64,000 bases of DNA, from the NCBI GenBank assembly GCA_034519525.1, contig JAXHOJ010000063.1:1-64000 (forward strand), read 5' to 3'. This DNA comes from Gemmobacter sp034519525. GTDB taxonomy: Bacteria > Pseudomonadota > Alphaproteobacteria > Rhodobacterales > Rhodobacteraceae. The position numbers and the translations under genes are program-made. Shown piece by piece: positions 18,817 to 26,033 of the stretch. Position 1 is the stretch's first letter. The number at the start of each line of letters is the position of its first letter. A model generated the notes under the pieces. That model was not told the DNA's origin. It saw nothing but the letters and a program-made list of their open reading frames with translations, and did no database searches.

Positions 18817-20034
18817 ATGTCATCCTTGCCCCTGATTACAAATGCCGTTGCCCGGCGCATCTTTCTGGATCGCCATGCGCTGGCCGAACGCCCAACCGGC
18901 GCTGCCACGGGGGCGGCGCTGGCGGCGCTGATCCAGCGGATCGGCTTTGTGCAGGTGGACAGCATCAACACGGTAGAGCGGGCGCATCAGATGATTCTCT
19001 GGTCGCGCCGCCGCAGCTATCGCCCCCAATCCTTGGCGCGGCTGATCGAACGGGATCGGGGCCTGTGGGAACACTGGACACATGATGCCTCTATCCTGCC
19101 GGTGGAACTGTTTCCCTACTGGAAGCACCGATTCGACCGCGATCGCAGCCGCCTGGTCGAACGCTGGACAGGGTGGCAGCGTTCAGGCTTTCACGAAAAA
19201 TTCGACGCGGTCTTGCAGCGGATCGCGGATCATGGCCCCGTCAGCTCTGCCGATGTGGGCGAGGGCGAGACGCGCGGCAAGGGCGGTTGGTGGGATTGGC
19301 ATCCGTCAAAGGCCGCGCTGGAATATCTGTGGCGCGTGGGAGAGCTGTCCGTGACGCGGCGCGAGGGGTTCCGCAAAATCTATGATCTGACAGAGCGGGT
19401 GATCCCCGCAGAATGGCGCCAGGCCGAGGTTGCCGGGGATGCGGCCGAAGACTGGGCGTTCCGGTCTGCGCTGGGGCATCTGGGCTTTGGCACCCCCGGC
19501 GAGCTTGCGGCCTATTGGAATGCGCTGCCACCAGACCATGCCAGGATCTGGTGTGCAGCCGCCCTGCAGCGTGGCGAGGTGATCGAGGTTCAGGTGGAAG
19601 GTGCCGATGGCCAGCTGCGCCGCGCCCTGGCGCCGCCCGACGTGCTGGGGGAAACCCCGCCCGAACCCACGCCGCAGCTGCGCATCCTGTCGCCGTTCGA
19701 TCCGGCCCTGCGCGACCGCAAGCGCGCCGAACGCCTGTTCGGCTTTCACTACCGGATCGAGGTCTTCGTGCCCGAACCCAAGCGCCGCTTTGGCTATTAC
19801 GTCTTTCCGGTGCTGGAAGGTGCGCGTCTGATCGGCCGGCTGGATGCCAAGGCCTATCGCGATGAAAGCGTGCTGCGCCTGCGGGCCTTCTGGCCCGAGG
19901 CGGGCATCACCATGGGCAGCCAGCGCCGCGCCCGGCTGGAGGCCGAATTGCAGCGGCTGGCCGAATTTTCGGGATGCACCCGCGTGGAGCTTGCGCCCGA
20001 TTGGCTGCGCCCGCATCTGCCGCCCGCCGCGTGA
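18817..20034 (+). CDS. YcaQ/AlkZ-type DNA glycosylase (HTH_42)
   Basis: 405 residues. The N-terminal part has the signature of the winged-helix glycosylase family PF06224: RIGFVQVDSINTVERAHQM and LWEHWTHDASILP. In E. coli YcaQ and Streptomyces AlkZ the QxD/QxQ motif is catalytic in unhooking interstrand crosslinks and removing bulky alkyl bases; the QVD here matches the YcaQ-like branch. Later segments LRILSPFDPALRDRKRAERLF and GYYVFPVLEGARLIGRLDAK are also family hallmarks. Start MSSLPLITN at 18817 is preferred; the open frame continues upstream to 18733. Monocistronic. Confidence 0.88.
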   Translation: MSSLPLITNAVARRIFLDRHALAERPTGAATGAALAALIQRIGFVQVDSINTVERAHQMILWSRRRSYRPQSLARLIERDRGLWEHWTHDASILPVELFPYWKHRFDRDRSRLVERWTGWQRSGFHEKFDAVLQRIADHGPVSSADVGEGETRGKGGWWDWHPSKAALEYLWRVGELSVTRREGFRKIYDLTERVIPAEWRQAEVAGDAAEDWAFRSALGHLGFGTPGELAAYWNALPPDHARIWCAAALQRGEVIEVQVEGADGQLRRALAPPDVLGETPPEPTPQLRILSPFDPALRDRKRAERLFGFHYRIEVFVPEPKRRFGYYVFPVLEGARLIGRLDAKAYRDESVLRLRAFWPEAGITMGSQRRARLEAELQRLAEFSGCTRVELAPDWLRPHLPPAA

Positions 20035-20040
20035 TCCTGT

Positions 20041-21475
20041 TCAGGCAAAGTCGATCTGCAGGCTGGTGGCCTCGGCAAAGCGCAGATCGGCAAACAGGAT
20101 CGCGGTCTTGCCGATTTCCAGCAACAGCTTGCCCCCTGCCGCGCGGCTGAAACTCAGGTCGGCGGCATCATATATGGCCCCGAAGGCGATCTGGTCACCA
20201 TAAACATCAAACCCGAAAACCTTGTCGCGCCCGCTCTGGTTCGGGGCGTCATACCGCAGCGTGGCATCATAGCCATCCAGCCGCAGGACATCATCCCCGG
20301 CGCCGCCCCAGATTTCGGCAGAGCTGTCGCGGATCACGATCACATCGGCGCCACCGTCGCCAAAGATGCGGACATTGGCGCCAGTGGCCGTCAGCGTGTC
20401 ATTGCCTTCGCCACCATACAGATTTGCCGTGCTGCCAAATTGTGCAAGACGGTCATTGCCCGCCTCGCCCCGGAGGATATCCGTATCACCATAGGTATGG
20501 GCATCTGCCGACCCGTTGCTCAGGTGATCCGCCCCAGCACCGCCCAGCAGCGTATCGGAGCCATGGCCCCCATCCAGGCCGCGTCACCGCGCCGCCATAG
20601 ACCTTGTCATTGCCATAGGCGCCGCGCAGCGTATCATTGCCCGACTGGCCCCAGATGCGATCTGCCTCGCTGCCGCCCAGCACCGTGTCATTGCCACCGG
20701 CTGCCCGCACCACATTGCGTTCATTGGGCAGGGCGATCAAAAATTCGGCCCGGCCCGAGGCGGTCAGCCGAAACTCGTCTGCGCCCCAGCTCATCCGCCA
20801 GCCGGTCGTATTGGTCTGCGTGCCATAAAGATGGGTCAGCGCATCTATGTCCAGATGGCTGAACCCGCTTTTCGTGCTGCCCGACCAGTCATAGGACATC
20901 AGCGTATTATAGGTATTGTCGAATCTGTCGATCAGCTGAACCGATCCCTCGAACGGATGTTTCAGCCCCATGGCATGGCCAAGTTCGTGCAGCATCACCT
21001 GAAAGGCATCTGTTCCGGGGCGGTAATTGGTGCCCACCGGATAATCCAGCACCAGATTGCCACCCGAGCTGCCATATTCGCTGACCGAAGGGTAATTGGC
21101 CCAGCCTGACCACTGGCTGCCGTCAGAGTTGAAGACATTGATCATCGCCTCGGCGCGGGGTTTTTCCACCATCACGACGCCGGCCACCTTTTCCAGAATT
21201 TCCGCCGCCTGCCGGAAGGCGTCGCGCTGATCGGCATTGAAGGAAAAATACCCGTCAGATCCATAAGGATCGAATTCAGCCAGACTGGGCAGATCTGCCG
21301 TTTCGGTAAAAGTATAGCTGACGATCACCGGCGTGCGCAGCCGCTCTGTCGCGTTCCAGCGGCCCCAGCTGTAATCCAGATAGGCCAGAAGGGCGGTGTA
21401 GTCCGAAACCTCCCTGCCGGCCGCCGGGATGGGATCGGGTGTTCCGGCAGTGGACATCAGGCACAGCAGGCACAT
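20041..21475 (-). pseudogene. Serralysin-like M10 metalloprotease with RTX repeats, one frameshift
   Basis: The N-terminal 300 or so residues are a zinc protease: HELGHAMGLKHP begins at His163 (HExxHxxGxxHP), with the Met-turn in YNTLMSYDWSG. After it come RTX nonapeptides (GGNDTVLGGSEADRIWG, GNDTLRGAYGNDKVYGG). At about 20575-20590 the frame breaks: the first frame runs into non-family sequence, while the next frame continues with DGGHGSDTLLGGAGADHLS and a normal C-terminal RTX and secretion-signal region to the stop at 20041. A single missing base explains it. RTX proteases leave the cell through type I secretion and fold on Ca2+ outside; there is no Sec signal and no T1SS gene nearby. If the shift is real the enzyme lacks its secretion signal. 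Sequencing error is equally possible. Confidence 0.85.
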
Positions 21476-21560
21476 ACGATCTATCCTTTTTCAGTTGGGA
21501 TCGCAGATATTAGGCCCGTCTTCGGGGTATTTTTCAACCCTGCCGTTCCCCCTGCCAGGG

Positions 21561-22382
21561 TCAGCAGGGCACAGGCCAGCCGTCAATGATGGCCACCGCC
21601 TCTTCTGCGGTTTCGGCATAGCGGAACAGATCCAGATCCTCGGCATTGATCGTGCCCGCTTCGGCCAGCATCTGCCAGTTGATGAGCTTTTCCCAGAACG
21701 CCCGCCCGAACAGCAGGAACGGCACCGGCTTCATCCGCCGGGTCTGGATCAGGGTCAGCGCCTCGAACATCTCGTCCAGCGTGCCGAACCCGCCGGGAAA
21801 GACGCAGATCGCGCGGGCCCGCATCAGGAAGTGCATCTTGCGGATGGCAAAGTAATGGAAGTTGAAGCTCAGATCCGGGGTGACATAGGCGTTGGGCGCC
21901 TGTTCATGCGGCAGCACGATGTTCAGCCCGATGGACTGCCCGCCCGCCTCGTGTGCACCAAGGTTGCCCGCCTCCATCACGCCCGGCCCGCCGCCGGTGG
22001 CAATCACATTGTCGCGGCCATAGCTTTGCAGGCTGCGTTCCGTCATCAGCCGCGCAAAGCGGCGTGCCTCTTCATAGTAATCCGAAAGTGCGGCCAGCAT
22101 CGGGGTTTTTGCCGTATCGCGCTGGTCAGGCGCAGGGATGCGGGCGCCGCCGAACAGCACGATGGTCGATTCGATGCCGCGTTCATCCATCACCATCTGC
22201 GGCTTCAGCAGTTCAAGCTGCAGCCGCACCGGGCGAAGCTCTTCGCGCATCAGGAAATCGGGGTCGACGAAGGCCAGACGGTAAGCCGGCGCCCGGGTCT
22301 GCGGCGTATCGGGGATGCGGCGCGTGGCGGCGACATCTTCGACCGAGGCACGAAACGGGTGATTGCGGTTTTCGGAACTCAT
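21561..22382 (-). CDS. LOG family Rossmann-fold protein (TIGR00730)
   Basis: 273 residues, start MSSENRNHPFRA at 22382. The lysine-decarboxylase-like LOG fold is clear: TIVLFGGARIP, VIATGGGPGVMEAGNLGA and the signature CVFPGGFGTLDEMFE (PGGxGTxxE). Proteins of this type hydrolyse nucleoside 5'-monophosphates to the base and ribose 5-phosphate, including cytokinin ribotides; the bacterial role of the longer class is poorly defined. The N-terminal 75 residues precede the core and are typical of the long alphaproteobacterial form. Divergent from the small gene at 22517. Confidence 0.88.
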   Translation of the reverse strand: MSSENRNHPFRASVEDVAATRRIPDTPQTRAPAYRLAFVDPDFLMREELRPVRLQLELLKPQMVMDERGIESTIVLFGGARIPAPDQRDTAKTPMLAALSDYYEEARRFARLMTERSLQSYGRDNVIATGGGPGVMEAGNLGAHEAGGQSIGLNIVLPHEQAPNAYVTPDLSFNFHYFAIRKMHFLMRARAICVFPGGFGTLDEMFEALTLIQTRRMKPVPFLLFGRAFWEKLINWQMLAEAGTINAEDLDLFRYAETAEEAVAIIDGWPVPC

Positions 22383-22516
22383 CTCTGCTCCTTCTGGACA
22401 GTCAGGCATCATCACCGGGAATGCCGTGCGCCTCAAGGCCGGTAACGGCGGTTGTGGCACGGTTCTTGCTGGTTGTGGGGGCGCTAGCAAGCAACCTTGG
22501 ACGAAGGACAGGATGG

Positions 22517-22720
22517 ATGGCAGTCACTGACTCGCAACTTTCAAAGCTCATTACCGGCACGGGAGATCTGGCGGGCGCCTCGCTCGGCACCCGGATTCTT
22601 CTCAACCGGCTGCGCGTTCAGGCCCGCGCAGAACCTGCAGCCTTGGCGCAGCGCATCGCCGAACTGCGGGAGTTCGTGGCGAAGAACCCCGGCGCAGATG
22701 CCGAACTCTCGAAGGTCTGA
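22517..22720 (+). CDS. Small hypothetical helical protein
   Basis: 67 residues, MAVTDSQLSKLITGTGDLA..., mostly helical with an Arg/Leu-rich centre (TRILLNRLRVQAR) and a C-terminal LREFVAKNPGADAEL. It is 21 bp before the next gene and in the same orientation, so the pair probably forms a unit. I recognise no family. The upstream 135 bp separate it from the LOG gene. Confidence 0.55.
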   Translation: MAVTDSQLSKLITGTGDLAGASLGTRILLNRLRVQARAEPAALAQRIAELREFVAKNPGADAELSKV

Positions 22721-22741
22721 GACCGGAACAAGGATAAAATC

Positions 22742-23725
22742 ATGAAAAATGAACTTCTTACCCCAGCCGAAGCCGCTGCGCGCATCGAGGCGGGCGCTGT
22801 CATGTCCATCGCCGGTTCGGCGGATCTGATGGCCGACCTGCCGAAAGGGGCCTGGATCGGTGGCAGCACCGTCTATTTCATGACCGCCGAGGGCGGCAGG
22901 GTAGACCGCGAGCATCTGTTCTGCACCACCTTTCCCGAAGGCAGCACCGCCACGGCGCGCCATCTGCCGACCGCCGCCCTGGCCGACATTGCCCAGGGCT
23001 ACAAGCCGAAGGGCGTCACGCTGACGGTTCTTCCCGCCTTTTCGTCGGCGCATGCCCGCTTTGCCGAAGATGGCGCGCATTATCCCGGCCTGTTCGATCA
23101 GCCGCTTCTGGGCTGGATCAGCGGCGTGCATCTGGATGACATCGGCAAGGTTGCCCCGACGGTCTTTGACGGATCGACAGGCGAGAAGCACGAAGATGGC
23201 GCCGTGCTGCTGCATGTGGCCCTGCCGGAAGGCCAGAGCGCCACGCTCGACATCGTGAACATCTTCGCCCAAGGCGGTGATGATGATCTTTGCTTCACCT
23301 TCCCGGAAACCGGTTTTGCCGCGCGCAAGGCCATGGTCAACGGGGTCGAGGTCGATCTGGCAGCCTATCTGGTGGAAAAGGGTGCCGATACCCGCCTGCC
23401 GCTGGTCGCAAACTATGCGGGGGCGATGATCAATGTCTCGTTCCAGAATGTCGATGCGGCATCGGGCAACGTGCAGTTCTATGCGCCGGTCTTTCCGGGG
23501 ATCGAATACCGCCTTGCCGGTTCGGCAGGCGATTACGTTGCGACCTTTGCCGAAAAGGTGGGGGCGGCCGGGACCGGCTCCTGTTCGTGCAACTGCATCC
23601 TCAACTATCTTTACGGCGGGCTCGAAGGCAAGACGACCGGGGGCTACACCGGCCCCGTCACCTTTGGCGAGGTGGCCTATGTGCTGCTGAACCAGACGCT
23701 TGTGAAGCTGGATCTGGCAGCCTGA
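22742..23725 (+). CDS. Unrecognised conserved-looking protein, possible FIST-like C-terminus
   Basis: 327 residues, soluble, acidic, with a regular alpha/beta pattern. The N-terminal half contains AGSADLMADLPKGAWIGGSTVYFMT. The C-terminal segment GTGSCSCNCILNYLYGGLEG followed by TGPVTFGEVAYVLLNQTLV resembles the end of FIST_C domains, where a Cys-rich turn is followed by a G-x-GE segment, and the whole length suits a FIST-N plus FIST-C protein. FIST proteins are proposed small-ligand sensors. I put this forward only as a fold guess from pattern. A strong terminator follows, and the small 67-residue gene precedes it. GGAACAAGGATAAAATC lies before ATG. Confidence 0.6.
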   Translation: MKNELLTPAEAAARIEAGAVMSIAGSADLMADLPKGAWIGGSTVYFMTAEGGRVDREHLFCTTFPEGSTATARHLPTAALADIAQGYKPKGVTLTVLPAFSSAHARFAEDGAHYPGLFDQPLLGWISGVHLDDIGKVAPTVFDGSTGEKHEDGAVLLHVALPEGQSATLDIVNIFAQGGDDDLCFTFPETGFAARKAMVNGVEVDLAAYLVEKGADTRLPLVANYAGAMINVSFQNVDAASGNVQFYAPVFPGIEYRLAGSAGDYVATFAEKVGAAGTGSCSCNCILNYLYGGLEGKTTGGYTGPVTFGEVAYVLLNQTLVKLDLAA

Positions 23726-23731
23726 TCCGAT

Positions 23732-23762
23732 GGCGGGCGGCGCTGCCGCCGCCCGCCCTTTT
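23732..23762 (+). terminator. Rho-independent terminator
   Basis: GGCGGGCGGCG and CGCCGCCCGCC form an eleven-pair stem with loop CTGC, followed by CTTTTG. It closes the transcript of the unrecognised 327-residue protein and insulates dapD. Confidence 0.85.
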
Positions 23763-23851
23763 GCCCGGCAATGCCCTGTGCCGATCCTTGCGCGTTGATC
23801 CCGGGGCCGGCATTGGCTATAGCCCCCAGGACACTTGCACCGGAGGGCCCC

Positions 23852-24679
23852 ATGTCGAACGCCGCGCTTGGAAACCGCCATCGAAGCCGCCTGGGAGGCC
23901 CGCGACGCCATCACCCCCGCCACCAAGGGCGAGGCGCGCGATGCCGTCGAGGCGACGCTGGCCGCTCTGGGCGCGGGCACGCTGCGCGTGGCGGAAAAGC
24001 GCGACGGCGACTGGCATGTGAACCAATGGGCGAAAAAGGCCGTGCTGCTGGGCTTCCGCCTGCAGGACATGGGCCTGCAATCGGGCGGCCCGCAGGGCAG
24101 CAGCTGGTGGGACAAGGTCGACAGCAAGTTCCACGGCTGGGGCGAGGCTGAGTTCCGCGCCGCAGGCTTCCGCGCGGTGCCGAACTGCATCGTGCGCAAA
24201 TCGGCCCATATCGCCAAGGGCGTGGTGCTGATGCCCAGTTTCGTGAACCTGGGCGCCTTTGTCGATGAAGGCACCATGGTTGATACCTGGGCCACGGTCG
24301 GGCAGCTGCGCGCAGATCGGCAAGAACGTGCACCTGTCCGGCGGCGTCGGCATCGGCGGCGTGCTGGAACCGATGCAGGCCGGCCCCACGATCATCGAGG
24401 ACAACTGCTTTATCGGCGCGCGGTCCGAGGTGGTCGAAGGCTGCATCGTGCGCGAAGGCGCGGTGCTGGGCATGGGCGTGTTCATCGGCAAATCGACCAA
24501 GATCGTTGACCGCGAAACCGGCGCGGTGATGTATGGCGAGGTGCCTGCCGGGTCGGTTGTGGTGGCAGGGTCGATGCCGTCAAAGAACGGGATCAACCTG
24601 TATTGCGCGGTGATCGTGAAAAAGGTCGATGCGCAGACGCGGTCGAAAACCAGCGATCAACGAATTGCTGCGCGACTGA
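23852..24679 (+). pseudogene. dapD: Tetrahydrodipicolinate N-succinyltransferase with three one-base insertions
   Basis: DapD makes N-succinyl-2-amino-6-ketopimelate on the way to diaminopimelate and lysine. Read across frames, the whole protein is present: N-terminal ALETAIEAAWEARDAI, a middle NCIVRKSAHIAKGVVLMPSF, the left-handed beta-helix segment IGKNVHLSGGVGIGGVLEP, and the C-terminus. Three extra bases break it: a T in GCGCTTGG near 23869, a G in GTCGGGCAGC near 24304, and a G in AGCGATCAAC near 24653. Removing them gives 825 bp, a 274-residue protein, the normal length. All are single-base events, two beside short homopolymers. The pathway is essential, so assembly error is the likely cause. 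It stands alone with its own terminator. Confidence 0.9.
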
Positions 24680-24697
24680 TCGCAGCCCTGGGCGCAA

Positions 24698-24726
24698 GGG
24701 GGCGGTGCTGCGGCGCCGCCCCTTTT
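24698..24726 (+). terminator. Rho-independent terminator of dapD
   Basis: GGGGCGG and CCGCCCC (arms at about 24699-24705 and 24716-24722) with a ten-base loop, followed by TTTT at 24723-24726. Confidence 0.8.
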
Positions 24727-24776
24727 GCTGTGCCATTCTGCTTGCCTGAGGCGCTTTCGCCCGCTATCGCAGCAGC

Positions 24777-25199
24777 GTGACGGAAGATGAACGCCCATAC
24801 CTGCTGGAAGAGCAATACGGTTATCAGTTGCGCCGCGCGGTGCAGCGGTATCAGGCCATCTTTGCCCGGCTGCTGCCCGAAGTGACGACTATGCAATTCG
24901 CCTCGCTGGTCCGGCTGGATCAGATGGGGCCGCTGAGCCAGAATCTGCTGGGCCGCGAGGCCTCGATGGATGCGGCAACGGTGAAAGGCGTGGTGCGGCG
25001 GCTGGAGGCTTTGGGCTATGTGCGCCGCACGGCTGATCCGGCAGACAAACGGCGCCTGACGGTGGAAATCACCGACAATGGCCGGGCGCTGGTGCGCAGG
25101 CTTTATGCCCCCGCGGAAGAGGCAATGGTGGTGGCGCTGGCGCCGCTGAATCCGACCGAGCGGGCGACACTGATGGCGCTGCTGTCACGGCTGACCTGA
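24777..25199 (+). CDS. MarR-family transcriptional regulator
   Basis: 140 residues, GTG start. The winged-helix core is evident: MQFASLVRLDQMGPLSQNLLGREASMDAAT leads into the recognition helix VKGVVRRLEALGYVRR, then the wing TADPADKRRLTVEITDNG, and a C-terminal dimer helix. MarR proteins are dimeric repressors released by phenolic or oxidising ligands; the target is not identifiable. Its own promoter would lie in the 50 bp after the dapD terminator. Convergent with the TetR gene at a double hairpin. Confidence 0.9.
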   Translation: MTEDERPYLLEEQYGYQLRRAVQRYQAIFARLLPEVTTMQFASLVRLDQMGPLSQNLLGREASMDAATVKGVVRRLEALGYVRRTADPADKRRLTVEITDNGRALVRRLYAPAEEAMVVALAPLNPTERATLMALLSRLT

Positions 25200-25201
25200 C
25201 C

Positions 25202-25246
25202 GCAAATTCCTTCGAAGGAATTTGCAAAAGTTTTCGAAAACTTTTG
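25202..25246. terminator. Double hairpin between convergent regulators
   Basis: Two perfect inverted repeats each centred on TTCGAA: GCAAATTCC-TTCGAA... (25202-25225) and GCAAAAG-TTTTCGAAAA-CTTTTGC (about 25223-25246). They share the bases GCAAAA at the junction. Their AT-rich arms provide a T run on either strand, which suits bidirectional termination of marR-type and tetR-type transcripts. Confidence 0.75.
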
Positions 25247-25250
25247 CGCG

Positions 25251-25880
25251 TCACCCTGCAGCGGGCTGATGCCGCGCGGTAAAGCGGGCGATTTCAGAAT
25301 CGGTGGCCGTGGTGCCGGTAAAGGCCTGCACATAGGTCGGGATGCGCTGCAGGCGCAGGCTCAGCGGTTCCTGGCTGCGCAATGCGATATAACCCATCTG
25401 CGTCAGATAGACCACGCGGGCGCGGGTGTCGGCCTCGGCATCGCTTTCGACGAAACGACGGAACATGGCAGTCAGTGCCACCAGCCGGGTGGCATCGGCG
25501 GCCTGCAACCGGGCAGCCACCCCAGGGTCCGTCAGCCCCCAGTTGCGCATGGCGAATTCCAGCGCGCTGTCGAACAGGGCCGCATCCAGCCAGCAGTCAA
25601 AGACATTCAGCATCGCCTCGGCCAGAGTTTCGGCATAGGCCGTGCTGCGGGCCGTCAGGGTCGCGGTATTCTGCGCCTCCCACCGGGCCAGCAGCGCGGT
25701 CAGCAGGGCCTCGCGGTCGGGAAAATGGTGGTAAAAGCTGGTGCGCGACAGGTTCAGGCGCTGCGCCAGCGGCGCAACCTTCACCGCCTCGACCCCGCCT
25801 TCCAGCAAAAGCCCATGTGCGGCCTCCAGCCAGAGTTCGGGTGTGCCGCGCCAGCCGCGTTCTGTCGGATGTTCGGTCAT
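25251..25880 (-). CDS. TetR-family transcriptional regulator
   Basis: 209 residues. The N-terminal HTH is typical: LWLEAAHGLLLEGGVEAVKVAPLAQRLNLSRTSFYHHFPDREALLTALL in outline, with recognition helix around RTSFYHHF. The C-terminal ligand domain is unassigned. It is divergent from the DgcA-type oxidoreductase over 153 bp, the classical arrangement for a repressor controlling its neighbour and itself. Within that gap an ACAC-AG-GTGT motif (about 25945-25954) is the only symmetrical site I find, and it is weak. Confidence 0.9.
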   Translation of the reverse strand: MTEHPTERGWRGTPELWLEAAHGLLLEGGVEAVKVAPLAQRLNLSRTSFYHHFPDREALLTALLARWEAQNTATLTARSTAYAETLAEAMLNVFDCWLDAALFDSALEFAMRNWGLTDPGVAARLQAADATRLVALTAMFRRFVESDAEADTRARVVYLTQMGYIALRSQEPLSLRLQRIPTYVQAFTGTTATDSEIARFTARHQPAAG

Positions 25881-26033
25881 GGCGGCAGGATAGGTGGTCA
25901 GGGGGCCATCGGCAAGAAAATTGACGGGTGCGTTTTAAAAACCAACACAGGTGTCGATTTTTTTCTGGCCCGGAACGGGAAGGGTTGCTAACCTCATCCG
26001 AACCGCCCCCCGACAGCCAGCCCGAGGCCCGAT

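Noticed and set aside
25881..26033. ACAC-AG-GTGT as TetR operator and TTGACG as -35 box in the divergent gap
   Set aside because: The palindrome is only four bases per arm and there is no acceptable -10 box at 16-18 bp from TTGACG. Too weak to list as features.
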